Source of the DNA: an uncultured Archangium sp.
GTDB lineage: Bacteria; Myxococcota; Myxococcia; Myxococcales; Myxococcaceae
DNA: 15,742 nucleotides
Reading direction: 5' to 3'
Assembly (NCBI GenBank): GCA_946479335.1
Contig: CAMLFP010000094.1
Span: 1-15,742 of the forward strand
Positions 1 to 7,231 of the stretch are shown piece by piece. Numbering within the stretch: position 1 is the stretch's first letter; every line of letters starts with the position of its first letter. The notes under the pieces are model-generated. The model had not been told where the DNA came from. It ran no database searches and saw only the letters and a list, made by a program, of their open reading frames with translations. Made by a program: the position numbers and the translations under genes.

Positions 1-411
1 CTGCGCGACGGTGAGCGACGACTCACGGCCGGCGTGGCGCACGTAGAGCTCGCCCTTCTTCACCACCGCGCACGCGAAGACGCCGGGGCCCGCGCCGAAC
101 TCGTGCTCCAGCGCCGCGAGCGAGGAGACGCCGGCGACTGGCACCTTGAGCGCGAACGCGAGGCCCTTGATGGTGGCGAGCCCGATGCGCAGGCCGGTGA
201 AGCTGCCGGGGCCCAGCCCCACCCCGAAGCCGGTGACGTCTTTGAGGGTCTCCCCGTGCGCGGAGAGCAGCGACTCGATTTCTCCCGGGAGGATCTCGCT
301 CTGGCGCTTCGGTGGGCCGACCTGGCGGTGTTCGAGCACGCGGCCCTCACCCCGCAGTTCGATGAGCGCGAGCGAGAGCGTCAGCGTCGAGGTGTCGAGC
401 GAGACGATCAT
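1..411 (-). CDS. tsaB: TsaB, tRNA threonylcarbamoyladenosine (t6A) biosynthesis protein, N-terminal part; runs off the left edge
   Basis: This is the first 137 residues of an ASKHA-fold protein, starting MIVSLDTST at the ATG at 411-409. The diagnostic TsaB motif GLGPGSFTGLRIGLAT lies at residues 65-80, followed by the usual KGLAFAL helix. TsaB dimerises with TsaD and, with TsaE and TsaC, makes t6A37 in ANN-decoding tRNAs in the cytoplasm. The family is usually about 220-240 residues, so roughly 100 C-terminal residues lie outside the window. The ATG shares one base with the TGA of rseP (TGATG), so the two are probably translationally coupled and co-transcribed. TsaB is a degenerate paralogue of TsaD/Kae1. 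The fragment is short enough to fit TsaB, but full length cannot be checked here. Confidence 0.93.
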   Translation of the reverse strand, partial: MIVSLDTSTLTLSLALIELRGEGRVLEHRQVGPPKRQSEILPGEIESLLSAHGETLKDVTGFGVGLGPGSFTGLRIGLATIKGLAFALKVPVAGVSSLAALEHEFGAGPGVFACAVVKKGELYVRHAGRESSLTVAQ

Positions 412-2048
412 CAGCAGAACAACAGCCGGGCAATGTCGTTGCGGAACGCGAGCACCATCAGCAAACCCAGCATCGCCAGGCCCGCGTACTGCGCGATCTC
501 CCGCGCGCGCATCGGCACCGGCCGCCGGCGAATGGCCTCCCACAGCGCGGTCAAGATGCCGAACCCATCGAGGATGGGGATGGGCAACAGGTTCACCAGC
601 GCGAGGTTGACCGACACCATCCACATCGAGCTGACGAACGAGGCGATGCCCTGCTCCGCGCTCTGCGACGCGACCTGCGCGATCTGCAGCGGGCCGCCCA
701 TCGACTCGAGCGGCACGTCGCCGGTCGTCAGCTTGCCCAGGATGTTGGCGATCAACGCCACGCCCTCGGGCAACCGCTTGAGCGACGCCAGCATCGCTTC
801 GCCGGGCCCGAAGTGGATGGTCACCAGCTCGCCCGCCACCGGCGCCATCGGCAAGCCGGGCGCACCGAAGCGCACGCCGAAGTCGGGCGAGACCATGCAG
901 TACTTGTCGGTGCCCTCGGGCACCAGCGGCCCGACGTTGCCCGCGTGCGTCTCACCGCCGGAGCGCCACTCGAAGGTGATGTTGCGCTTCTTGGCGAGCG
1001 CCATGCGATCTTCCACGCCGCCCACCGAGTGCACCGGCGCGCCACCCACCGACACGAAGCGATCGCCGGCCTTGATGCCCCACGCGGCGGCGGGCGTGCC
1101 CGGGCGCACCTGCCACACGTAGGCGTCGCCGCTCTCCGCGCCCATGCGCGCGAGGCCTTCACCGTCAGCCAGCGCGACCTCCGCGTCGATGAGCTCCGGT
1201 GACGAGACCCCGTCGAGCACGGGCGTGAAGCGAACGAGCTTCAACTTCACCGTGCCGCTCGCCGCGTTGAGCTTCTCCACGAGCTGCTTGTTGCTGCGGA
1301 TGCCCTCGCCATCCAACGCGATGACGCGATCGAACGTGCGCAGGCCCGCGAGCGCGGCGGGCGAACCTTCGGGCACGCCCAGCACTGCGGCCTGTTCCGA
1401 CAGCGAGATGCCGATGCGGCCCTTCTGCTGCACGTCGATGAGGCCCATCGTCTCGACGCTGGCCGGCGTCACCTGCAGCGTCTGGCGCTGGCCGTCGCGC
1501 TCGATCTCCACCGCGAGCTGCTTGCCGGCGCTGGTCGAGGCGATCTTCGAGAGCTCCGAGAAGGTGCGAATCGGCGTGCCGTCGATGCCGGTGATGAGAT
1601 CGCCCGCCTTGAAGCCGGCCGTCGCCGCGGGAGTCCCCGGCTCCACCGCGCCGATGCGCGCTGCGTAGTCTTGCGAGTCACCGAGGTAGAGGAAGAACAG
1701 CGCGACCACGGGGAAGACGAGGTTCGCCGCCGGCCCCGCGAGCAGGATGATGACGCGCTTCCACCACGGCGCGCCGAGGAAGGTGCGCTTCGCCTCCTCC
1801 GCCGTCTCGGGGATCTCCTCGCCCGGCTGCTGCCCGGCCATCGCCACGAAGCCGCCAAGCGGCAGCAGCGCCAGTTGGTACTCGGTCTCTCCGCGGCGGA
1901 ACGCGAGCACCTTCGGCCCGAAGCCGATGGAGAACTTGAGCACCTTCACCCCGGCCCACTTCGCCGCCAGGAAGTGCCCCGTCTCGTGCACCGCGACCAG
2001 CACGCCGAGGAAGACGCCGACCGAGACCGCTTGCTGAAAGAAGCCCAT
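411..2048 (-). CDS. rseP: RseP/RasP-family site-2 zinc metalloprotease (M50), long form with three PDZ-like segments
   Basis: This is an inner-membrane intramembrane protease of 545 residues that in other bacteria cuts anti-sigma factors and leftover signal peptides. The zinc motif HETGH is at residues 21-25 in the first membrane helix, and the second metal motif NLLPIPILDG is at 486-495, with D494 the expected metal ligand. Hydrophobic helices lie near 7-25, 98-122, 470-492 and 517-536. PDZ-like cores recur at about 130-195, 212-275 and 305-365, each with a PGTPAA- or GSPAA-type turn followed by Gly-Asp/Phe-Asp and a hydrophobic strand. E. coli RseP is about 450 residues with two PDZ domains, so the extra length fits a third. 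The start is ATG at 2048, 18 bases after cdsA, with no strong Shine-Dalgarno sequence. The substrate is unknown. Confidence 0.93.
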   Translation of the reverse strand: MGFFQQAVSVGVFLGVLVAVHETGHFLAAKWAGVKVLKFSIGFGPKVLAFRRGETEYQLALLPLGGFVAMAGQQPGEEIPETAEEAKRTFLGAPWWKRVIILLAGPAANLVFPVVALFFLYLGDSQDYAARIGAVEPGTPAATAGFKAGDLITGIDGTPIRTFSELSKIASTSAGKQLAVEIERDGQRQTLQVTPASVETMGLIDVQQKGRIGISLSEQAAVLGVPEGSPAALAGLRTFDRVIALDGEGIRSNKQLVEKLNAASGTVKLKLVRFTPVLDGVSSPELIDAEVALADGEGLARMGAESGDAYVWQVRPGTPAAAWGIKAGDRFVSVGGAPVHSVGGVEDRMALAKKRNITFEWRSGGETHAGNVGPLVPEGTDKYCMVSPDFGVRFGAPGLPMAPVAGELVTIHFGPGEAMLASLKRLPEGVALIANILGKLTTGDVPLESMGGPLQIAQVASQSAEQGIASFVSSMWMVSVNLALVNLLPIPILDGFGILTALWEAIRRRPVPMRAREIAQYAGLAMLGLLMVLAFRNDIARLLFC

Positions 2049-2066
2049 GCGTCGCGAACAGTAACG

Positions 2067-2885
2067 TCAGCCGCGCACGAACTGCACGTAGAGCAGTACG
2101 AACGGGGCGTTGAAGATCAGCGCGTCGATGCGATCGAGCATGCCGCCATGCCCGGGGATGATGCGGCCCGAGTCCTTCACGTCGTAGGCGCGCTTGAGCA
2201 TCGACTCACAGAGATCGCCCGCCGGCCCGAGGATGCTGCCCACGATGCCCAGCGCGAAGCAGTCGAGCATCGTCAACGCGGGGAAGAAGAACTGCCGCTG
2301 GATGAAGAGGAAGCCGATGGCGCCCACGAAGCCGCCGGCGAACCCTTCCCACGTCTTGTTGGGGCTCACCGCCGGGTAGAGCTTGTGCTTCCCGAGGAAG
2401 CGCCCGGCGAAGTACGCCATCGTGTCGTTGCCCCAGGTGATGACCAGCGCGGCGACGACCCACCAGCCGCCGTCGGGCAGCAGGCGCAGCACCGCCAGCG
2501 ACGTCAGCCCGATGTGGCCGTAGACGAACGCGGTCATCAGGTGCGCGGCGCGCTGCGGCGCCTCCGGGAGCGGCCCGCGCACCAGGTGCCAGCCCCACGA
2601 CGCGAAGAGCACCAGCGCGGTGGCGGCGGTGATGCCGGAATAGACATGGTCGGGCTTCCACACCGGGAGCAGCGGCATCGTCGCCGCGAGCGCCATCACC
2701 ACCCAGACGATCAACGGCCGCGCCTTGAGCGTGATGGTCGCGTACTCGTACACGCACGCCGCCGCGGCGAACGCGAAGAGCCCCGCCGAGGCCCAGCCCC
2801 CGAGGTACAGGAGGTAGAGGACGATCGGCAGCAACGTCAGCCCCGACGTCACGCGGATCAGCAGGTTCTTGTTCTTGTCGTTCAC
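2067..2885 (-). CDS. cdsA: Phosphatidate cytidylyltransferase (CDP-diacylglycerol synthase)
   Basis: This integral membrane enzyme converts phosphatidic acid and CTP to CDP-diacylglycerol, the branch point for membrane phospholipids. The 272-residue protein has several hydrophobic helices (about 12-30, 33-48, 59-75, 85-97, 139-157, 182-196) and the family signature near the C terminus: ESMLKRAYDVKDSG (227-240) followed by PGHGGMLDRID (244-254), with the KD and HGG...DR-D residues intact. WGNDTMAYFAGR and SPNKTWEG, both conserved in CdsA, are at 151-162 and 174-181. The start is GTG at 2885, which overlaps the uppS stop as GTGA, indicating translational coupling. The length is normal for the family. 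It sits between uppS and rseP, as in many bacteria. Confidence 0.96.
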   Translation of the reverse strand: MNDKNKNLLIRVTSGLTLLPIVLYLLYLGGWASAGLFAFAAAACVYEYATITLKARPLIVWVVMALAATMPLLPVWKPDHVYSGITAATALVLFASWGWHLVRGPLPEAPQRAAHLMTAFVYGHIGLTSLAVLRLLPDGGWWVVAALVITWGNDTMAYFAGRFLGKHKLYPAVSPNKTWEGFAGGFVGAIGFLFIQRQFFFPALTMLDCFALGIVGSILGPAGDLCESMLKRAYDVKDSGRIIPGHGGMLDRIDALIFNAPFVLLYVQFVRG

Positions 2886-3646
2886 GCGCCCGCCGAACGA
2901 AGGGGCAGCACCTGCGCGCCGGTGAGCCCGAAGCGGCGCTCGCGCTGCTGGAAGACACCGATGGCTTCACACAGCTCGCGCGCGCGGAAGTCGGGCCACG
3001 CCACGTCGGTGAAGTACAGCTCCGCGTAGGAGCTCTGCCACAGGAGGAAGTTCGACAGCCGCTTCTCACCCGAGGTGCGGATCACGAGGTCGACCGGCGG
3101 CAGGCCGTGGGTCCACAGGCCCGCCTCGAACTGCTCCTCGGTGAGCTGCGCGGGGTTTGCGCCCGACTCCATCAGCGCGCGTACCGCGTGGAGGATCTCT
3201 TCGCGCCCGCCGTACGAGAGCGCCAGCGTCAACACCATGCCGGTGTTGGCCTTGCTCTCTTCGCGCAGCGCCTCGAGCGGGTCGCGCACGTACGCCGGCA
3301 GCTTGTCGAGCTCACCGATGGCGTTGAGGCGGATGTTGTTGCCCAGGATCTCCTCGCGCTCCTTGAGGAGGTACTCGCGCAGGAGGTTCATGAGCGCGGC
3401 CACCTCGTCAGGCGGGCGCGACCAGTTCTGGGCGGAGAAGGCATACAGCGTCAGCGCGCCCACGCCGATGCGGCGCGCCGACCGCGTGACCTCGCGGACA
3501 CTGTTGGAGCCCTCCCGGTGGCCTTCGACCCGCGACTGACCGCGGCCCTCGGCCCACCGGCCGTTGCCATCCATGATGACGCCGATGTGCCGCGGCAGCG
3601 GGTGCGTCTTCAAGCGGCTTTCGAGCTCAGAGATCGGTTCCATCAT
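2882..3646 (-). CDS. uppS: Undecaprenyl diphosphate synthase (cis-prenyltransferase)
   Basis: This cytosolic, membrane-associated enzyme adds isopentenyl units in cis to farnesyl diphosphate to make the lipid carrier for peptidoglycan and O-antigen. The 254-residue protein carries [13 protein letters not shown] at 20-32, with catalytic Asp26, then AFSAQNW at 69-75 and the C-terminal signature [18 protein letters not shown] at 186-203, ending in YAELYF. These are full-length family hallmarks. Two tandem ATG codons are possible starts (3646 and 3643). The outer is listed, with AGGGAG about 13 bases upstream, which is a rather long spacing. It is the first gene of a minus-strand cluster that continues to cdsA (4-base overlap), rseP and tsaB, so a promoter should lie in the 98 bases shared with the divergent kinase gene. 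Confidence 0.97.
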   Translation of the reverse strand: MMEPISELESRLKTHPLPRHIGVIMDGNGRWAEGRGQSRVEGHREGSNSVREVTRSARRIGVGALTLYAFSAQNWSRPPDEVAALMNLLREYLLKEREEILGNNIRLNAIGELDKLPAYVRDPLEALREESKANTGMVLTLALSYGGREEILHAVRALMESGANPAQLTEEQFEAGLWTHGLPPVDLVIRTSGEKRLSNFLLWQSSYAELYFTDVAWPDFRARELCEAIGVFQQRERRFGLTGAQVLPLRSAGA

Positions 3647-3744
3647 GGAAAAGGCGTGGCTCCCTTACTGAAAACGCCTCCCAGGCGGCGCGAAATCGTT
3701 CGTTTGACCATTGCAACGTTCGCTCCATAGGCTCCGCGCCGCTC
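3647..3744. promoter_or_regulatory. Divergent intergenic region between uppS and the kinase gene
   Basis: These 98 bases separate two divergent starts and must hold the promoters for both operons unless transcription enters from further away. On the plus strand TTGACC (3704-3709) and CATAGG (3726-3731) are 16 bases apart and could be weak -35/-10 boxes. They would give a leader of fewer than 10 bases for the kinase, which also lacks a Shine-Dalgarno sequence. On the minus strand a short hairpin with 5-bp arms and a 3-base loop (3675-3687) lies in the uppS leader. The A/T-richest part is around 3690-3720. The box assignments are a reading of weak matches only. Confidence 0.35.
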
Positions 3745-4923
3745 ATGCCCCCGAAAGTCATCGGCCCGTACCGCGTGCTCGAGACGCTCGGGAGCGGAGG
3801 TGTCGGCACCGTCTACCGCGCCATCGATCGCCGCACCGGTGAGACGGCGGCGCTCAAGCTCCTCTCCACTGGGCCAGCGCTCGACCCACGCGCGGCGCGG
3901 CGCCTGGCGCGCGAGTTCGAGACGCTGCGCGATCTCTCGCACCCCAACGTAGTGAAGGTCTATGACACCGGCGTCTTCCAGGGGTACCCGTACCTCGCGA
4001 TGGAGCTGGTCGAGGGCCTCACGCTGCGCCACTACCTCTCGCTGCAGGAAGAAGATCTCGCGAGCGACGCCGCGCTGGCCCGCGCGATCTCCGCGTACCG
4101 GCACACCGGCGCCGCGCCGAAGGAAGAAGCGCCTCCGCCAGAAGAGGAGAACGCGCTGGTCTTCGGGCTCTCGGCCTTCAATGAGGAGGCGCCGAGCGAG
4201 GAGTGGGACGCCGACGAGGTCGACTCGGAGGGCGACTCTGCCGACGCCGATGACTACGAGAGCGGCCCCGAGAGCGTGCGCGCGTGGGCCGACCTCGCCG
4301 ACGAGCCCGACACCGCGAACAGCAGCGATGAGGCGATGTCGCTGCCGTACAAATTGCCCGAGCCCGAGGAGCGCCCCATCAACGTGAAGCTGAGCGCCGC
4401 GGAGCTCGCGCGCCTCAACACCCCGGAGCGCGTGGGCCGCATGAAGGACGCGATGCTGCAGCTGTGCGAAGCGCTCGCGTACATCCACGGGTACGGGCTC
4501 ATTCATCGCGACCTGAAGCCCTCGAACGTGATGGTCGATGAAGATCGCACCGTGCGCCTGATGGACTTCGGGTTGGCCAAGTACATCAGCGACGACACCG
4601 CGGTCACCGCCGATGGCCGGCTGGTCGGCACGTTCCGTTACATGGCGCCGGAGCAGATCCTCGGGGAGAAGCTCGACACGCGCACCGATCTCTATTCGCT
4701 GGGCGTCATCCTCTACGAGCTGCTCACCGGGCGGCCGCCCTTCGAGGCAAAGTCACCGTACGAGCTCTGGCAGAAGGTGCTGGAGGTCGAGCCCGCGAAC
4801 GCCAACGCGCTCAACCCTGGCGCCGATCGCGTGATGGCGCGCGTCGCGCACCGCTTGATGCGCAAAGAGCCCGACGATCGCTACCAGACCGCCGAAGAGG
4901 TGTACGAGGCCCTCAACCAATGA
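3745..4923 (+). CDS. Hanks-type Ser/Thr protein kinase, soluble, with an acidic insert in the catalytic domain
   Basis: This 392-residue protein is essentially one kinase domain. The Gly loop GSGGVG is at 16-21, catalytic Lys38 in AALK, the probable alphaC Glu57, HPNVV at 66-70, hinge MEL at 86-88, HRDLKPSN at 254-261 (Asp256, Lys258, Asn261), DFG at 274-276, APE at 301-303, Asp315 and Arg379. All residues needed for activity are present. Activation-loop threonines include T285, T288 and T296. There is no transmembrane helix and no sensor or repeat domain, so it should be cytosolic. Between the alphaD region (to about residue 100) and helix alphaE (from about 222), where a short loop is normal, lies a segment of about 120 residues with 33 Asp/Glu against 6 Lys/Arg over 101-210 (my count). 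Removing it leaves about 275 residues, a standard domain. The stop overlaps the next start (ATGA at 4920). Targets are unknown. Confidence 0.95.
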   Translation: MPPKVIGPYRVLETLGSGGVGTVYRAIDRRTGETAALKLLSTGPALDPRAARRLAREFETLRDLSHPNVVKVYDTGVFQGYPYLAMELVEGLTLRHYLSLQEEDLASDAALARAISAYRHTGAAPKEEAPPPEEENALVFGLSAFNEEAPSEEWDADEVDSEGDSADADDYESGPESVRAWADLADEPDTANSSDEAMSLPYKLPEPEERPINVKLSAAELARLNTPERVGRMKDAMLQLCEALAYIHGYGLIHRDLKPSNVMVDEDRTVRLMDFGLAKYISDDTAVTADGRLVGTFRYMAPEQILGEKLDTRTDLYSLGVILYELLTGRPPFEAKSPYELWQKVLEVEPANANALNPGADRVMARVAHRLMRKEPDDRYQTAEEVYEALNQ

Positions 4924-5831
4924 AGAAGGAACTGAAGGTCGATGAAGCAGGCGCCGGGAAGCGCATCGATGTGTTCGTCGGTGACGCGCTGACGCTCTCG
5001 CGCGCGAAGTTGAAGGTGCTCTTCGAAGAGGGCGCGGTGAAGCTCAACGGCCGTCGCGCGAAGAAGGGCGTGATGGTGGCCCGTGGCGACACGCTCGAGG
5101 TCGAAGTGCCGGAGACGCCCGTGACCGAAGGCGCTGCCCCCGACACGGGCTTCGAGCTGCGCACGCTGCACGTCGACGACGCGCTGGTATTCGTCGACAA
5201 GCCCGCCGGCGTGCCCTCGCAGCCGCTCAAGCCCGGAGAGCTGGGCACCATCGCCAACGCGCTGATCGCGAAGTTCCCGGAGATGGCGGGCGTCGGTGAC
5301 GACCCGCGCGAAGCGGGCCTGTGTCATCGGCTCGACGTGGAGACCTCCGGCGTGTTGCTCGCCGCGCGGACCCGAAGCGCGTGGGAGGCGATGCGCGCCG
5401 CGTTCTCCGAGGAGCGTGCGGTGACCAAGAAGTACCTCGCGCTGGTGAAGGGGCCGCTGGCCGACGAGGGCGTCATCGAGGTGCCGCTGGAGCACGCGGG
5501 CGATCACGTGGTGCCGAGCGTCGACCAGGGCCGCCCGGCAGTGACCGAGTTCTCCGTGCGCGCGCGGCAGGGCAGCTACGCGCTGGTCGACGTGACGTTG
5601 ATCACCGGCGTGCTGCACCAGGTGCGCGCGCACCTCGCGTCGGTGGGCGCGCCCATCGTCGGTGACACGCTGTACGGCGGGCCGGAGGAGCCGGGGTTGA
5701 ACCGCTTCTTCCTCCACGCGGCGTCGCTCGCGGTGGTGCACCCGGTGACGGGCCAGCTCGTGCGCGCCGAGAGCCCGCTGCCGCCGGAGCTGGCGCGCGT
5801 GCTGGATCTCCGCCTCCCGAACGCCGGATGA
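4920..5831 (+). CDS. RluA-family pseudouridine synthase with N-terminal S4 domain
   Basis: This enzyme isomerises specific uridines to pseudouridine in rRNA or tRNA. The 303-residue protein has an S4 RNA-binding domain at about 12-65 (SRAKLK...GAVKLNGR core) and a RluA catalytic domain from about 82. FVDKPAGVP is at 91-99, [10 protein letters not shown] at 135-144 with catalytic Asp139, KKYLALVKG at 170-178, and the C-terminal [20 protein letters not shown] at 230-249. S4 plus RluA catalytic architecture matches RluC/RluD enzymes of 23S rRNA, but the target site cannot be fixed from sequence alone, so no symbol is given. The start is ATG at 4920, overlapping the kinase stop by 4 bases. Its own stop overlaps the next gene in the same way (ATGA at 5828), so it is coupled on both sides. 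Confidence 0.94.
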   Translation: MKKELKVDEAGAGKRIDVFVGDALTLSRAKLKVLFEEGAVKLNGRRAKKGVMVARGDTLEVEVPETPVTEGAAPDTGFELRTLHVDDALVFVDKPAGVPSQPLKPGELGTIANALIAKFPEMAGVGDDPREAGLCHRLDVETSGVLLAARTRSAWEAMRAAFSEERAVTKKYLALVKGPLADEGVIEVPLEHAGDHVVPSVDQGRPAVTEFSVRARQGSYALVDVTLITGVLHQVRAHLASVGAPIVGDTLYGGPEEPGLNRFFLHAASLAVVHPVTGQLVRAESPLPPELARVLDLRLPNAG

Positions 5832-6502
5832 ACTGGGAGGCGTGGCGACCAGCGACGTGCATGCCCGACTCGTGCTTCTGCGAGGCGGTGCGTGAGGGCG
5901 TCATCCGCCAGCCGTCGAACACCTGGTCGAGCCTCGCGTTCTGCGTCGTCGCGCTGGTGATGTTCGCCGAGCTGGGCCGCCCTTCCCGCCTCTCGAAGCT
6001 GGAGGCGGTGCTCTTCGCGACCTCCGCGTTCCTCGTCGGCGTGACGAGCGCCTTCTACCACGCGTCGCTCACCTTCCTCGGGCAGTCGCTCGACGTGCAG
6101 TCGATGTACCTCGTGGTGGCGCTCGCGCTGGCGGTGAACCTCGACAGCCTGCGCCCGGGGAAACCGAAGTGGTTCCTGCCGATGTACCTCGGCTTCAACG
6201 TGGCGCTCGGCGTGCTGCTGGTGGTGGTGCCGGAGTTCCGCCGCTTCGGCTTCGCAGGGGTGATCGCCGCGGTGGTCGCGACTGAAGTGCTGCTCCGCCG
6301 GCGCGGGTTGCGTGACTGGCCGCTGCAGCCGTTGTTCGTCGCGATCGCGCTGCAGGCCGTGGCGTTCGTGATCTGGAACCTCGACCGCGCGCACCTCGTG
6401 TGTGACCCGACGTTCCCGATTCAGGGGCACGCGGTGTGGCACACGTTGGGCGCGCTCGCCGCGTACGCGCTGTGGCGCTACTTCCGGAAGTCGTCGCCAT
6501 GA
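5828..6502 (+). CDS. Ceramidase-like CREST-superfamily membrane hydrolase
   Basis: This 224-residue protein has about seven hydrophobic helices, starting near 34-49 and ending near 204-217. Its polar residues match the alkaline ceramidase/CREST pattern. SAFYH gives Ser74 and His78 four apart, Asp89 follows 11 residues after His78, and HAVWH gives His201 and His205. From memory of human ACER3 (S77, H81, D92, H217, H221) the spacing is identical, which predicts a zinc-dependent amidase site in the membrane. The N terminus DSCFCEAVREG...QPSNTWS (14-34) matches the conserved opening of bacterial members and may form the calcium-site side. The likely substrate is ceramide or another N-acyl lipid; related receptors and hydrolases share the fold. 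It overlaps its neighbours by ATGA on both sides. Catalysis and substrate are inferred. Confidence 0.85.
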   Translation: MNWEAWRPATCMPDSCFCEAVREGVIRQPSNTWSSLAFCVVALVMFAELGRPSRLSKLEAVLFATSAFLVGVTSAFYHASLTFLGQSLDVQSMYLVVALALAVNLDSLRPGKPKWFLPMYLGFNVALGVLLVVVPEFRRFGFAGVIAAVVATEVLLRRRGLRDWPLQPLFVAIALQAVAFVIWNLDRAHLVCDPTFPIQGHAVWHTLGALAAYALWRYFRKSSP

Positions 6503-7218
6503 ATCTGCTGCTGCTTCGTCAGAAGGAGCTGGGCGCCGATGGCGTGGTGACGCTGCGAGATCGGCGGCTCACGCATCTGCGCGAGGTGCTCAAGGTGCAG
6601 CACGGGCAACAACTGCGCGTGGGCGTGCTGGGCGGGTTGATGGGCACCGCCGAGGTGCTCGCGCCCGACACGCTCAAAGTCACCGTCTCCGAACCGCCGC
6701 CGCCGCGCGCGAACGTGTCGCTGATCCTCGCGGTGCCGCGGCCGAAGCAGTTGAAGCGCGTGATCCCCGCCGTCGCCTCGCTCGGGGTGGACCGCGTGGT
6801 GCTCATCAACGCCGCGCGCGTCGAGAAGAGCTACTTCGACTCGAAGGTGCTCAACCGCGAGTTCCTCGATTCGCTCGTGGAGCTGGGGCTGGAGCAGGCG
6901 TGCGACACGGTGCCTCCGGTCATCGAGATTCGCGAGCGCCTGAAGCCCTTCATCGAAGACGAGCTGGCGTCGTGGGCGCCGCAAGGGCTGCGACTGGTAC
7001 CGCACCCGTACGCGCAGGCGCCGCTCGCGCCGGTGCCGCTGTCACAGCACGTCACGCTGGCGATCGGCCCCGACGGCGGCTGGGTGCCGTACGAGATCGA
7101 CCTGTTCTCGAAGCACGGCTTCACGCCGGTCTCGCTGGGAAAACGGGTGTTGCGCGGGGAGGTCGCGGTGCCTTCAATTCTCGGCGCGGTGCGTGCGGCC
7201 CTCCCCGCTCACGAATAA
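6499..7218 (+). CDS. rsmE: RsmE, 16S rRNA (uracil-1498-N3)-methyltransferase
   Basis: This SPOUT-fold (trefoil-knot) enzyme methylates N3 of U1498 in 16S rRNA using S-adenosylmethionine. The 239-residue protein has an N-terminal PUA-like part (RRLTHLREVLKV at 22-33), then LILAVPRPKQLKRVI (75-89), the VDRVVLINAARVEKSYF block (97-113), ELGLEQACDTVPP (128-140) and the cofactor-binding end LAIGPDGGW (187-195) and SLGKRVLRGEVAV (212-224). The last two differ from the common GPEGG and ILRTETA forms but keep Gly, Arg and Glu. The start chosen is ATG at 6499, which overlaps the ceramidase-like stop (ATGA) and begins MNLLLLRQKEL. A longer in-frame start at 6436 would only read through the end of that gene. 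The stop TAA merges into the ribosome binding site of the next gene. Confidence 0.93.
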   Translation: MNLLLLRQKELGADGVVTLRDRRLTHLREVLKVQHGQQLRVGVLGGLMGTAEVLAPDTLKVTVSEPPPPRANVSLILAVPRPKQLKRVIPAVASLGVDRVVLINAARVEKSYFDSKVLNREFLDSLVELGLEQACDTVPPVIEIRERLKPFIEDELASWAPQGLRLVPHPYAQAPLAPVPLSQHVTLAIGPDGGWVPYEIDLFSKHGFTPVSLGKRVLRGEVAVPSILGAVRAALPAHE

Positions 7219-7223
7219 GGAAG
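7217..7223 (+). promoter_or_regulatory. Ribosome binding site that fixes the aminopeptidase start
   Basis: AAGGAAG lies 8 bases before the ATG at 7232 and overlaps the rsmE stop codon TAA (7216-7218). It decides for the 7232 start over a GTG at 7193 that would overlap the rsmE coding end. It also ties translation of the aminopeptidase to ribosomes ending on rsmE. Confidence 0.75.
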
Positions 7224-7231
7224 ATCTCGTC

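Noticed and set aside
1671..3029. 452-codon plus-strand open frame opposite rseP, cdsA and uppS
   Set aside because: Composition is extreme (Arg, His, Glu, Gln rich) with no family motif, and it spans three well-recognised minus-strand genes. It is a product of high G+C codon bias.
3643..4506. 287-codon minus-strand open frame over the kinase gene
   Set aside because: It is antisense to the kinase, including its insert, with Arg/Val-rich composition and no motif. The kinase frame has all catalytic residues.
6436..6498. Longer rsmE start 21 codons upstream
   Set aside because: It would overlap the end of the ceramidase-like gene. The family's N terminus and the ATGA overlap favour 6499.
7193..7231. 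Longer aminopeptidase start at a GTG, 13 codons upstream
   Set aside because: It overlaps the rsmE end and has no ribosome binding site, whereas AAGGAAG stands 8 bases before the ATG at 7232.
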